A stretch of 64,000 bases of DNA from Abelmoschus esculentus (GCA_035048815.1 JAUCBN010000038.1:12862001-12926000), one strand, 5' to 3'. Numbered from the stretch's first letter, positions 11,025-23,164 are shown. Translations and numbers: made by a program. Notes: generated by a model from the sequence alone, not told the origin.

Positions 11025-13899
11025 TACATGCATTTGACTATTTTTGATATCATTTTAACTGTATGTATCATTTACATCTGCATCACACATGCATTTTCAT
11101 CTCACTCGATACTAGAGGAAGCAAATGGAGGACCATATAGCAACATAAAGAAGGGGCAAAATAGTTGAAAAAATCGTCCCGAAGACGTCACACAAAACAT
11201 CAACGTTCAGATTCCTATGACGTATACCGAGTTGTTCCTGATCCTCATCAAGAGTTGTCAACACTTGTCCAATCCAAATAAAAAAGGACCCATATACACC
11301 TAATTATGATGTCAATATCGTGTGGGAAGCACAAGTTACAAGATCGAGAATTACGAAACCATGATGAGCAAGGTCCAAAGTTTGATTGAAGCCGATAGTT
11401 CGAGTTTCGAAGTATGATGATAGAGATGGATCCGGGAGGTTCTGACTTCTCAGTTGAACATTCAAATAGAAAATTTTATGCATATTTGTTTAAATTCATT
11501 TTTTACATTCTTTAATATTTCATTCATTTTAAGGAAGTAGCTCCTGCTCTCCTATGTACACATAACAAACTTTTTTTAACATGTATGTACACATCATTAC
11601 ACACTTGATCCATGAAATTTCAAATATGGTAGCATATTTGCTCCAAACTCAAAGACCGACTATAAGGTTTTGTATATTCAGGAGAGACTGAATATTGCGG
11701 GATATTGCAAATGAGAGTTTCTGCTAGTCTAGTAAGGCAAACAAAGGAACAAAATGAGCGTATAGATAATGGGCAGATCCCATTTTTAGGAAATTTCCTT
11801 CTCAGGCACTTGTCGATCAAGATCCTTGAATCGAGAGTCGATCTTAAACTTCTATCCCCTGAACACCTTCTCAGGATATCCTTGAATGAGACGACGAATG
11901 ACATTCTCTCACCACACCAGAAAAGGAGGGCAAGATCAGACAAATTAGATATTGAAATAAGAAGACTATCAGCAAGAAATAGTCGAAAGCTAAGACACAT
12001 GCAAAAGAGAGAGAAAAAAAAAGAAAAAAAAAGAAAGAGAATGACAATCGAAAGGCCGAAACAAATCTGAATCAAATAAAAGGGGATTTTGGCAGAGCAC
12101 AACGTTAGGAGATCACATAAAGGAGATTGAATCCAAGCAATATCAATAAGACGCACAAAGACAATCGAGCTCAAGCAGTGAATAATCGGAAAATACCTCA
12201 ATCTGGTGACGCATCCAGAAACTCGAAAGAGAAAAAAGAAATGTGAAGGAAACAATGTTGTACACGCTTCATTCATATCAGACAATTCAGAATCAGAAAT
12301 CCAGCAGCAGGAACGAGGTAAAGATGGAAAAAAGAATCCTCATTCTCGATACCTCAAGATCTCACAAATTTACACAGAAGCAAATCCGAGATAAGTCGAC
12401 CTGAAGATTGCCAATTTCGGAAAAGAGAATGAACTCTAGGGTGAAAACCTAAAACAGGCAGTCTAGAGCGACTCAAAAAAATAGAAGTACACATATCACA
12501 AATACAAATACATTTACTGTACACACTTCATATTCAGATCAAACAATTCAGAAGCAAAAATTCAACCAGAGGAAACGAGGCAAGGAGAAACAAAGAATCT
12601 TCATTTTGAACGCCTCACGATTACACAGATTTGCACAGAAGCGAATTTCAAAGCCATCAAAGACAAATCGGCCTGAAGATTGTTATTTTCGGTGAAAAAG
12701 AAAAAAAAAGAAGAAAAAGAAAAAGGAAAAGGAAAAAAAAGATGAAAGAAAATAGAAAAAAGAAAAAGTATATTAGAAATACACATACCAAATACAGAAA
12801 CCTTTTTACACCGATCATGGACTCAGCTCTTACAAGCTTTCAAAGACCATTCTGATCATTCAATGATGTCCAAACTAAATGAGATTGTCTTCAGATTACA
12901 CTTTCGCCCAAAGGTTAACCTTGCTTCAAGGAACGTCGAGCTTCGAAGTGCCTGATCGACACCTAAATGAGGGAAAGATGGGGCAGGATGAGAAAGAGAG
13001 ATAATGAGTGCCACCAAAAAGGGGTAGCCTCTAGGAAGGGAATTGTTCCTTTTGAAAGCCCGAGAGTCTAGAAGAGACTAAACATTTGCTTATATCCCCG
13101 TAATTAACGATGATCTTTTAAATATACTCTTCGTTAGAGTTTTTCTTTGCCAGATTGGGGCAAATATGTCATTGCATTTGATATTCAGGAAGGCAAATAT
13201 GTTTTAAATACTTTTTGCAATGAACTTCCAAATTTCATACATTTTCCAAAATTTTTATTGCATATTGAAATACATGCAAATAAATTCATTTTTCAAGAAT
13301 TGAAAAAAATTGAGAGTCAACCTCCAGTGAGGTACGCTGATGAGCACAGAAATGAAATAAGGACACAGAGACGTCCAATCAACCTTCATATCGATCCAGA
13401 CGAGAATACAAAAAATGAGCAGGGAATCATTGTTCGCAAAATGAAAGAATCGATGTTTAGATCAAAATTGACCAGAGATGTCATCAAGAAGGACATATTT
13501 TGGTTAACGAAGCCTACATGGTTAACCAGATGAGAACCGGGACATTAAATTTTTGAAACAGAGTCAACAGAAGCATGCATCATTACATACCTACTGATAG
13601 GTTACATTTGTACATCCACAAACATACATCATACATGCATGCATAATGAAAATGTTCACACATCATTCTTTTTTATAAACAATCGTCTTACAGAAAAGAC
13701 AAATAGCAGTCAAGAAGATGACTCCAACAAAGATTTAACGCACGTTTGCACCACTCTATAGGACACTCAGTTGAGTATCATCTTCTAACAGAAAAAGAAA
13801 AGAAGAAAAGATGGACCAGAGAGGTCAATACCACAAACCATCATCCTTGATGAAACTACGACCAGACGAAGAGAACTAGGTCATCATCATAAAAAGAGA

Positions 13900-13960
13900 A
13901 GAAATAGAAGAAGAAGAAGAAGAAGAAGAAGAAGAAGAAGAAAAGAAGAAGAAAGAAAAA
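13900..13960. repeat. (GAA)n microsatellite
   Basis: A run of AGAAGAAGAAG units, imperfect at both ends, within the retroelement interior. It produces a false poly-serine frame on the minus strand. Confidence 0.9.
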
Positions 13961-14059
13961 CATTCTCGAGACAAAACTTGGCAGACAGTGAATGTGTCTC
14001 CAAAACGAAAGAGGAATCGAATACAAAGATCAAGACATTGGGGCAATCCAGAGACCCCA

Positions 14060-15000
14060 GATGTTTTCAGAAAAAAGATTTTTTGGCAGCCTTCTTGGCG
14101 TGAGTCCCGAAGAAAATTTTTTTGGTAGTCTCTAGACGTGAGTCCCGATTCAGAGAAAACATTGACAGCCTTCATGACGTGAGTCCCGAAGAAACAGATT
14201 TTTTGGCAGTCTCTATAAACGTGAGTCCTGATTCAGAGAAAATATTGGCAGTCTTCCCGGCATGAGTCCCAATTTAGAGAAAACATTGGCAGCCTTTCCG
14301 GCATGAGTCCCGAAAGACTTGGAGATGAAGGTTCCATACAGAGGGTACCAACATAATTCGATGTCCCACAAAAAAAGAATCTTCAGCAGTTCTATACAGA
14401 AAGAACTTGTACACACCGAACACAAAGACTCGAAGCTCTATACAGAAGGAGCTACCAGTGGAAAAGTTCATCCACGACGCGACGGTTTTCTATAGGAGAA
14501 ATCGACAGCACCGAAGTGAGGAGTTCTATACAGGAAGGACCCTCATTTTCGTTTTCATCTCTGAGATTGAAGCTTCATATAGGAGAGGCAAACAACTCGA
14601 GACTTTAGAGTGAAAGGTTTCATATAGGAGAAACCCTAACTCCGGATCTAGAAGTAAGAGTTCTATACAGGAGGGACTTTATTCTACAAGATCCGTCATG
14701 ACGCGAAAGGTTTTATATAGGAGAGACAGACAGCGTAGAAGATCTGGAGTTTCATATAGGAGGAATCTCTATCTTCGTCATAGTCTGAGGGAAAAGCTCT
14801 ATACAGGAGGGGCACAAAACTCGAGACTTTAGGGTGAAGGTTTTATACAGGAGAAACCAGAACTCATGATCTGGAAATGAAAGCTCTATATAGGAAGTGC
14901 TTTTGTTTTACAAGATCTGCTCGAAAGGCGAATGTTCATACACAGGAGTGACCTACAGACATCAGAAGGCGAACAAGTTCGATACAGAAGGAGCTTACGA
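14060..15000 (+). repeat. Two adjoining tandem repeat fields in the 3' part of the pol-less element
   Basis: From 14060 to about 14330 a 55-60 bp unit repeats around TGGCAGCCTTC..GGCGTGAGTCCCGA. From about 14340 to 15000 a second unit of similar length repeats around TTCTATACAGGAGGGAC or TTCATATAGGAGAAAC, about ten times. The arrays end just before the polypurine tract. Their position matches the tandem arrays between integrase and 3' LTR in the element at 24970-36260. Confidence 0.75.
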
Positions 15001-15142
15001 GCCTGAAGACTCGATCAAGGAAGGTGGAGAGTTTCAGAAAAACACATCATTCCAAGACCACTGACAGAGAAGTCGGTTAAAAATGAGTGTTTTTTATCTT
15101 TGCTTTGTTCTCGTTTCACAAGAAAAAGCAAAGAGGGACAAC

Positions 15143-16277
15143 TGTAATCACTCATTTTTAATCGGATTTTAGTACTTGTAGTATTATTGTAGTAGTAATA
15201 TTATTAATAAAAATAGAAGAAAAAAAAAGGGGAGAAAAAAATGAAATGAGAAAGGAGGAGAAGAAGAAGAAAGAAAAGGAAAAGTGGTGTAGGATTAAAA
15301 TCCCACATTGGTGGGAAACACCACTTTTTCCTCTCTCATTGCCTATAAAAGGAGGGGATGAGGAGCCTTTTGAGAGAGGAACCAATTGGGTAAGGGTAGT
15401 ACCCTATGATCCTAATTTGAGAGTTTAGCTCTCCCCAAATTTTGGGTGGTTCGATCGAGTCCTATTTTTAGGATTCGATCTAGTTAAAATTTTTAATGGG
15501 GTCGTGGTAGATCTCGGTGGAAAGTTTATCAGGGTTAATCGTTCGTATTTTTAAGTATAATTTCTATCTTTGTATTTTGAATATTTTTAATGAAATGTAG
15601 TTGTTTATTATTAGATTTTAATTTATGTTTTAGATTAATATTTATAGTTGTTTTTAATTTTTGTTGTTGATTAATTTTAATTTATGTTTATGTTTTAGAT
15701 TAATATTTATGTATGTTTTAATTTATATTTTAGATTAGTATTAAATTTGTTAGAATAATATTTATATTTTATGTAATTATTTTTATATGATGTATTTAAT
15801 TTATTTTTATGTTTAAGTTGCATGAATGAAATATTAATTTGTTAATGCGGGCCCCTAAATTCGGTCGTAAGCGAGGCCAGTACCAATATGGTGGTAGTGG
15901 TTTGGACGCTTACTTTCGGGTTTAGGTGCTTTAAAATAAATGCGCACATTTAATTAAAAATTATTTCGATCGTCAAATTAGCCCAAAAAGTTTAATATTA
16001 TTAAAGCGGTAATTATTAAAGTACCAATTTTGGGCGGTGTGGGGGTGCTAATCCTTCCCCATCCGTAACCGACTCTCGAACCCCAACTTTTTTAAATCTC
16101 TGGTTTTATGGTGCCCGATCTACCTAAACGGCCGGTGGCGACTCCAATTTTACAAGAATCAATTTTTAAATGAAAACCCCCACGTGGAAGACATTAATTT
16201 TCAAAACAACACATCAAAAATGTTTTCCAACTCGAAAAAGAACATTTTAGCGAAACTCGTTTTTTAAGATCGCTACA
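15143..16277 (+). repeat. 3' LTR of the 8220-16277 element
   Basis: 1135 bp, ending GATCGCTACA and followed by the target duplication GTATC. Differs from the 5' copy by scattered point changes and one extra A in a homopolymer. Confidence 0.9.
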
Positions 16278-16825
16278 GTATCAGAACAAGAAGCATACAT
16301 GATATATCAATCATATATCAAAACTCTGTTCAATTATGCTTAAAGTCCAAAAAAATAATATATATAAAAAGTCCGAAAATATAGTATATATAAAAAGTCC
16401 CGAAAAACAATTATGTACACATGATTAGTTTATAAAACGCATACAGGACAGTATTGAAACAACCATAGGATATATCAAAACATCTGTTTCGATATCATCA
16501 TTAAGAGTTTCGAAATAAAATTTCACAGATTCAAAACGTATCGAAACGGTCCAAGACCGTATTGAAACACCTATTTGAACTTGAATAACTTAGTTGAAAA
16601 TTTGTTGGGCGTATCAAAACCATTTACATCTGTATCGAAACGACTGTAACAAAAACACAAGTTTAGCTTTGAAAAACCCTTAGAAAATTGTTTTTTTTGG
16701 TTTTGGTTTAACTTGAAAATATTTGTTTGACTTTCCAATTTAATAAGGACTTAAAAATTTATTTTAAAATAGTCTTTTAACCTCTTTTTTATATCAAAAT
16801 TAATTTTATTTTTACAGTTTATAAC
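16278..16825 (-). mobile_element. LTR-like DNA in opposite polarity, right half of the split block
   Basis: Continuation of 7481-8219 beyond the inserted element. The stretch 16530-16580 holds ACGGTCCAAGACCGTATTGAAAC; its complement closely follows 3955-3995 of the plus-oriented Tekay-like LTR, with GTTTTAATACGGTCTTGGA. This shows common ancestry in inverse orientation. No coding signal. Confidence 0.45.
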
Positions 16826-16829
16826 GAGA

Positions 16830-17460
16830 TGTCTGGCGTGTTAGCAAGTCAAGACGGAACATCAGGTTCTTTCAGCGTTTCTTTAGCCTATCCAAATTCC
16901 TTAGTAAAAGTAAGATCGAGTGACCATGGACTTCGTCACCAGGTTTTCGATGACGTTAAGGAAGTATGATGATATATGGGTTAACATTGATTAGTTGACT
17001 AAGTCAGCTCACTTCATACTTGCATGAATGGACTTTAGTTTGGAAAAGTTGACAAAATTGTACATAAAGGAGATCGTGAGGTTGCACGGTTTATCTTCAT
17101 CGATCATATCGGATAGAGATCCAAGGTTCACAACAAGGTTATCGGATATATATCCAAGGTTCATGACAAGGTTGTGGAAATCCATCAATAAGGTTTTGGA
17201 TACTAAGTTGCACTTCAGTACAACTTTCCATCCTTAGACCGATGGACAGTATGAGCGAGTTATAAAAATCTTGAAGGATATGCTTCGGTGTTGTGGACTT
17301 TGCTCGGAGTTAGGAAGATCAGTTACCGCTTGTGAAGTTTGCTTACAACAATAGTTATAAATCGAGCATCAGAATGGCTCCTTTTGAGGCCCTGTACGAG
17401 AGTAGGTATAAGACACCTTTGTGTTGGATCGACCTAAGGGGATCTTTATAGAAGCATATT
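16830..17460 (+). pseudogene. Ty3/gypsy (Del/Tekay-like) integrase fragment
   Basis: Read in one main frame with stops. Blocks of the integrase core are clear: DFVTRFSMTLRKYDDIWVN, LTKSAHFILA, YIKEIVRLHG, IISDRDPRFT, TKLHFSTTFHP, TDGQYERVIKILKDMLRC and MAPFEALYESRYKTPLCW. The second catalytic aspartate (SDRDP) and the glutamate (QYERV) are present. A 33-bp tandem duplication (17107-17139 and 17140-17172) repeats the SDRDPRFTTR segment and would wreck the fold. It is on the same strand as the gag/protease at 5930-7480 and is probably the same element, with RT/RNase H lost. Dead copy. Confidence 0.8.
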
Positions 17461-17469
17461 ACTGGTAAG

Positions 17470-18885
17470 TCATGCATCAACTACCAAGTTATTAGACATT
17501 ATTCCACATATTAAGGTATTAAAATTGATTTATCACTTTTATAGTTTATTTTATGCCTTTAGAGACCCATTGAACCATTTACCTCGAATTATGGAACCTT
17601 CGAATCCTAACTCAAAATTCTTAGGCATATTACTTTTTGTGTACCAATATGCCCCATTAAGGTATCGATATGACCATCCGTATTGGTACACCTACTTACT
17701 ATATAGATACGCCAACCAGGACCGAAAGAATTTAAAATGTCTACCCGTACCGATACCCTAAACCCTCGTATCAATACCCGATTCTGATATACAAAAAACC
17801 CATATTGATACTCCGTCTATATCAATACACCCCTAGGTACGTACTGATACTCGAAGTCATCTTCTGCCAATGGAACAATGGTACCAGTACACGCCCGCGG
17901 GTACTAGTGCACCTAAATGGTTCAAGAAATCAAAACTCGCCATTGGTATCAATATGATCCCACGTGTATCGATATGCCACTTACAAACAATCTCCTAAAA
18001 TATCCCAGCGTACCGATACACTCATAGTCGTATCAGTATGCACACCCAAAAATAAAGGTATGGGTTCAGATTTCACCTAGAAATCTCACTTAACCTATAT
18101 GGTTAAATAACAAATCGCTCCTACGAGTTATTTAGAGTATAATGGGTGAGTTACTACTAATTTTACATGCCTAGAATATTTCAATATTGATTAGCCATTA
18201 AAAGGGTCTCAAGCATTAAAATATGTAAAACTATGCAATCCAACCATAAATCATACAAAGCAATCCTTTTATAAATCTCATGAAATCTAAGAGTGAGATA
18301 TGTATTGACCTTAAGTAAGCAAACTCGGATTAGAACTTCTACCAAGCTTCTTCCACCTCCAAACATTATTTATTCTTAAGTTTCAAAACTCTTTATCCAT
18401 CAAACCAAGAGATATGAACCTTAAATGACAGATCTTGAGCTACTAATAAACTTCCCTTTAATGAGTAAAACAAAAGTTTTTCTCTATAACAAACAAATCT
18501 AACTTTTATCTTGAACTTGAAGAGTGGAAAGAAGAAAAAGGTTAAGAGAGAGATTTGCACCAATGATATCGGTCTTTTATCTTCCTTTTGTAGGCGAATT
18601 CAAGGGATATCATTCATTTGTCTCCCTTTTGTAGAGAATTAAAGGGATATCAATCATTTGTCTCTTTGAAAAAAATTACTCATTTACTTCCTTCTTAGCT
18701 TTTCCTTCATCCAAAATAGTCTAACATATAAGCCTATTAACACAGGAAGCCCATCAGAACCAAAATCAAAACTTAACGCGACTCATTAAACTCGAACATT
18801 AAACTCGAACATTAAACTAAACTTGACGGTCTAAAATTCGGGTCAATACCCAACGTTAACTTGGACTGGGGTGTTACGTATGGTT
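17470..18885 (-). mobile_element. Probable Tekay-like LTR in reverse orientation
   Basis: No genes. It ends GACTGGGGTGTTACGTA; its complement starts TAACACCCCAGTCC, like the start expected for LTRs of this group. The interior has the TATCGATAC-type repeats in the polarity opposite to 3900-4720: the complement of 18010-18040 (CATACTGATACGACTATGAG) resembles 4650-4690 (GTATCAGTACGACTAAGAGG). The left border is uncertain and no duplication was found. A short triplet repeat of AAACTCGAACATT is at 18787-18815. Confidence 0.45.
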
Positions 18886-21335
18886 TACCTAAAAGTAAAT
18901 AGATGTATTATTTTTTTAAAGAATATGTTAAATTGAAATTAAAAATCAAAGTCGTATATAATTAAATTAAAATTTTTGAAAAAATCATTATATCAAACCA
19001 TAGTTAATATATCATATTTGAATTTTTTTAATATTTATTTTATATTTTAAAAAATAATCGTTGGACAGCTGAATGAGATTAAACGATTAATAATATGAAG
19101 TTTTTTAGGTGGAGTAAGATTGCGTATTCGATCAATTTATTAAAATTAGTTTCGGTCTCGGTAACTATTGGTTCTTTAAAATTAGAATTAGTTCTGATCC
19201 TGGTCATATCGAGTTTTAAATTCTAGGAATCGATCTCGTTACTAGTGGGAATCAATATCAATTACCAGGAACTCGATTAATTGGTTTATTATTAAAAAAA
19301 TATGAACAATTAAAAAAATAACCACTAATAATAATATTAAATAATAATATTAAAATATTATAAGTTTGAAAATTAAAGTTTTAAAATGAGTCGTACTCAT
19401 AATATTCATACATAAAGAAAAAATAAACAAAAGAAAATTATTAAGCAAACCAATAACAAGTACTTGATGTTGGTCCTAATTTTATTGGGTACCGATCGGG
19501 TACTATGTCTAAAAAATCAAATCTAATTTCGATTCTATTTACGACCGGGACTTAAATTTTGATTTTAGTCTCAATCTCAACGAAACTAATTTCGAATAAA
19601 AATCTATCAAACTGAAATTGAGTAATCGAATTTTTTGATCGCCCCTAATTTTTTTTAACCGACTATAGCCCAAAGAAATCACCTAGTCTAGAAACCGAAC
19701 AACTCCAGTAAGGGAAGCAAAGGAAAAAATCATTCAAATTACCGATGGATATATGACGTAGTCGATTTTTTTTATTTTTTAATTTTATTATATTTTATGT
19801 TATTGTTATTTTTTTATTCTTAATGATTTTATTAAATATAAAAATATATCATTAATATAAAATTTTAATTCTACCTCTAATCTAATTCTATTATTACAAA
19901 ACTTAAAACTATCTGAGCTACTGTCGATCTTAGAGGCTTCTACCGGTGGGGTTGCCAAAGACAAGCTGAGAACTAAATTTTACTGTTCTATCCACCTGTT
20001 TGTCGTTAAGTTCGTTAAAATTATGCTTAATTTGTACTTATAAAAAAAATATTATTCAACTCGATTTATTACTCGTTAAGGTTAAATCGTTACTCGTTAA
20101 GTTAACTAAAAATTTACCTTATTTTCAATTAGAAAGTAAAATTTGATAACACTATATGAATTTAATATTAACATAAATTAATAAATTTAACCAAAATCAT
20201 TGTCAAAAACAAATATATAAAACACTTTTAAAGTCTAAATTTTAAATTAACAATTTACAAATACACCAAACTAGCATATTACAACTAAAATTCTACAAAT
20301 TACTAATTATTATTTAGATTTATTTTTTTGAAAAATATAATTTTAAAATAATTATTAAAAAATATTTTAAAAAATTAATGAGTTGCTCGCGTACTTATAT
20401 AATTGAGTTAAATTTTGTTTGTTTAAATTTATTAAAATCTTAAATCGAGTTCAAATTCAAATTTAAATTATATTAATTTAAATTGAATGTTAATCAAATT
20501 TTAACTAAATTAAATTCAAACAATTTACGAGTTATTTAATTCATTAAGCACTCTTACACGGAACCAAACCTGGAAAGTTGCTTCTTTCGTCCCACAAAAA
20601 TCCTTTGTATTTAGAATTAGAGAGAAGAATTTGTACGAAAAGTAAGATATAAAATAATTCATGTGATAATTTAATTCTTGAAAATTAAATTTGTTTGATA
20701 AAATTTAAAAATATATAAAAATATAAATATCTGAATATAATTTTAAGAGTTATAACTTTTAAAAGAAATATTAAATAAAATAATTTTAAAAGTTAAGGGG
20801 ACAAATTAATGAGATAAAGGGAGGACGAAATATTCACAATTCAGCGGTTTGAGTTGCTGGGTCGGGTAGAAAAACATTTTTTTTCACGAAAAATAAAGTA
20901 AAATACGAAGAAATTAAAAGATATTATAATTTAGAATTGATAATTAAGTAAGTGTGATAAGTTTGAGGATATTTTAGAATTTATGATGAAAATTATAATA
21001 TCGAAAAAATTATTATTTGTAAGTGACAACTTAAGTAAAGATATTCTCTAAAGGAGATAACTTTTTTTAATTTTATTTTAATTTAATAAAAATATTATAT
21101 TATTAAAAATCAGAGTGAAGATACTATCTATAAATAGCGATTTTATTTAAATCGCCGTGACAATTTCTCCTTATATTATAATATTTATTATAAATTTTAA
21201 TTTTTTTAAATATTTTTATTTCTTAAATTATTAAATCTATTTAAATTATTTTACCCAATACTACCGTAAAATATATAATGATAAAAATACAAATTAACGG
21301 AGTTTGCAAGTTTGATTGTTTTGTTGTGTTTTAAG
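18886..21335. other. AT-rich intergenic DNA with degenerate MITE-like debris
   Basis: No gene seen. About 19105-19650 might be an old hAT-type MITE: its right end reads GATCGCCCCTAA, the inverse of a TTAGGGGCGATC start, but the left end is weak. About 20000-20560 resembles the MITE at 40247-40872; its right end, TTAAGCACTCTTACA, is the inverse of TGTAAGAGTGCTTAA, and it holds GAGTTGCTCGCGTAC-like sequence. Both calls are tentative. The remainder is low-complexity A/T. Confidence 0.4.
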
Positions 21336-21346
21336 GGTTATTTAAT

Positions 21347-21570
21347 GTAGAAGTCACTTATGTTTAAGCGCAGTACAAAGTTAGTCACCTATTTTGAAAA
21401 TGAATCAATAAAGTCACGTACGTTTTTAGTGTGTAAATATTTGGTCACTCCGATGTTAGAGACCGTTAATGGGTAACGGAAAAATGATTTGGTGAATTAA
21501 AAAAAAATTCTACGTAGGCTGCATACGTGGATCCCTTCCTTATCATCTTCTTTATGTTAACATGAAAGGA
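21347..21570 (+). repeat. Left terminal inverted repeat of Pack-MULE-like element
   Basis: About 224 bp, inverse of 24502-24727, with most positions conserved. It starts GTAGAAGTCACTTATG. Confidence 0.85.
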
Positions 21571-21594
21571 GAAGAAACCCCTACCTTTCAGCAC

Positions 21595-22395
21595 TGTGAA
21601 AGAAAACTATAAATGTCGACCGATCATCGACTTCAAATACCGACCTTCCTTTCAAGTTAGCAGTCAAAACTTTTCCAGCTTCCTCACGAATAGGACCTTT
21701 AGGTCCTATTGACTCCCAAGCAACGAGCAAATTCAATGATCATAGGCAATTCCTAAAAAAAAAAACTTTTCATATTCAAAGTAATCCATGACTTCTGCTC
21801 GAACATTAGATCGGGATAACCATGAACAACCAAATTATACTGGTCATACTTGGACAAAAGAATCTCAAACACCATATCAGTAAAAAAAGCATCATTATCC
21901 ATCCACCAAATCCACTCAACTTTGGATGAGACAACATTAACCTCCTAATCAAAAGCAATTTCGTCCAATACCCAACAAGTTACCTATCTAAATGAGCCAT
22001 ATTATAAACAATTTCAATCCCATAAAGCCTACAATAATCAATCTTATTCTTTATTACTTTCAACAAATAATGATCTCCAATAGCATTATCACAAGGGTTA
22101 AAGGGTGACCTAGTAACGAGCAACATTAACAGAAGTAGGGAATTTAGGGTTTTTCGAAAACCAAACCTTACGTTATTGATCCCAGCCCGATATTTTGGGT
22201 CCGTGTGTAGCTAACATTAGGGTTGATCTTAGTTTGAAGAGGTTCGTCCGGGTCGGTAGGGTCTGAATCGAAATGGATCTTAACAAGAATCTGGTTGATT
22301 TCTTCTATTAAGTTTTGGTTGACAGCTTTGGCATCTGAGCTTCCTAAATTACCAACGCCGATTGTTCTCCGTTATAATACTCGAATTTCGTCTGA
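21595..22395 (-). pseudogene. Captured fragment of a GT34 xyloglucan 6-xylosyltransferase (XXT5-like)
   Basis: Reading the minus strand from 22395 downward gives GTIGVGNLGS-like, QNLIEEINQILVKI, DPTDPDEP, then FNPCDNAIGDHYLLK, IKNKIDYCRLYGIEIVYNMA, GYWTKL, IRRLMLSHPKVEWIWWM and LVVHGYPDLMFEQKSWI, and after a shift GPKGPIREEAGKVLTANLKG. This is the GT34 xyloglucan xylosyltransferase catalytic region, closest in my memory to the XXT3/4/5 subgroup. The metal-binding DXD is kept as DND (21891-21899). The fragment covers the stem to mid-catalytic region, about 60% of the usual ~460 aa, with at least one stop (after HLDR) and shifts, one in a poly-T tract. The C-terminal third is absent. It lies inside the inverted repeats, so it is carried cargo, not a resident gene. 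Confidence 0.88.
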
Positions 22396-22915
22396 GTTCT
22401 AATACAAAGTAAGGTCACAAGTATATATTAAATAATAAATAATATAAATAAATAAATAATTAAATAATCAAAATAAAAAAATAAATAAAAAAACAAAGGA
22501 TAAGAATGAATGAAATTTTCGGTTACTTGGAGGGTTATTTGGTTACCATATTCGGTGGTGGGGAGATGACAGAGAATGACAATGGATTGGAGGGAGGGAA
22601 CCATGATTGTTTTTCTTTCTTCCAACTCACGGGACAAGGGAGAGGACATGTTTTCTTTCACTTTGGTACTGTTAACTTGAAAAGAACAATAATAAGGAGG
22701 CAAAGGGGTCACGGATTTTGGCACTGAACAAGGGATTCACGTTTTTTTTTTTCATCGGACAATAGGATTAGAGCAGCATGCCATGGTTCTCACTTCTCTG
22801 TCATGGTTTGAGAGAGAGAACGGTCACTATGATGAAGCGAGGAAGTAGCGAGACTACTTCGAAGTTGGGAAGATGAAGAATTCTCTCCCTCTCAACAGTC
22901 GACGATGATCGTCCC

Positions 22916-23146
22916 ATGGATATCAACGAACAAGAGGAGTTGGTTCGTTCTCTTGAAAAGATGCATGCTCAACAAAGTTATCAATGGAGAAGCGTGTTTA
23001 AAGCATCTCTCTTTTGTTACTCTACGTTTCTTCTATACTTCATCTATCACCGGACTTTATTTCCATGGGAATTGCAGTACCTTGCTTATTTCATGGAAGA
23101 TGTTGATTCATGGATAGTTGAATTTTGTTTCCAAGAGGGATCGTAG
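22916..23146 (+). pseudogene. Captured fragment of a plant membrane protein of unknown function
   Basis: The frame starts at ATG 22916 with DINEQEELVRSLEKMHAQQ, an amphipathic start, followed by one hydrophobic segment (KASLFCYSTFLLYFIYH) and FPWELQYLAYFMEDVDSW. This pattern, a short helix and a membrane span followed by PWEL-Y-AYFM, recalls a family of small plant transmembrane proteins that I cannot name. The similarity stops at about 23115, where the frame runs into unrelated codons. It faces opposite to the XXT fragment. It could be the start of a chimeric transcript carried by the transposon. Confidence 0.5.
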
Positions 23147-23164
23147 TTGTTTTATAGATAGAGG

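Larger units (their letters stand above)
9375..15142 (+). other. Interior of the 8220-16277 element, no identifiable protein domains
   Basis: The leader (9538-9860) resembles that of the Tat element at 26850-27170, with stretches such as CTTTCGTG and CCGTATGGGCC. 10021-10870 and 11100-13530 hold short open stretches, none with a retroelement motif. 13147-13533 is the longest plus-strand one (128 codons) and is unrecognised. 10979-11024 is a CATCTG microsatellite. 14060-15000 is tandemly repeated. The purine-rich bias makes spurious long frames on the opposite strand. Confidence 0.6.
8220..16277 (+). mobile_element. Complete Tat-type LTR retrotransposon without recognisable pol (LARD-like), 8058 bp
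   Basis: Two LTRs (8220-9353 and 15143-16277) begin TGTAATCACTC and end TTACA/CTACA. The element is flanked by a perfect 5-bp duplication GTATC (8215-8219, 16278-16282). Two bases after the 5' LTR is TGGCGACTCCGCTGGGGAC (9356-9374), complementary to a plant tRNA-Arg 3' end, the primer of Tat/Ogre elements. The 3' LTR is preceded by the purine-rich AAAAAGCAAAGAGGG. I count roughly 17 substitutions between LTRs (about 1.5%), a fairly young insertion. The 5.8 kb interior has no visible gag knuckle, protease, RT, RNase H or integrase, so it must have moved with borrowed enzymes. PPT region and leader resemble the Tat element at 24970-36260. Confidence 0.9.

Noticed and set aside
10883..11071. 62-codon minus-strand frame with an alternating A-D run
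   Set aside because: Translation of the (CATCTG)n microsatellite.
11620..12285. 221-codon minus-strand frame
   Set aside because: Complement of a purine-rich, AGA/GAA-biased retroelement interior. The amino-acid mix is low-complexity and no domain is visible.
13147..13533. 128-codon frame inside the pol-less element
   Set aside because: Not recognised as any retroelement or host domain; kept only as part of the interior description because no supporting feature was found.
19105..19650. Possible hAT-type MITE
   Set aside because: Only the right end resembles a TAGGGGCG-type terminus; left end and duplication could not be matched, so it is mentioned only within the spacer entry.
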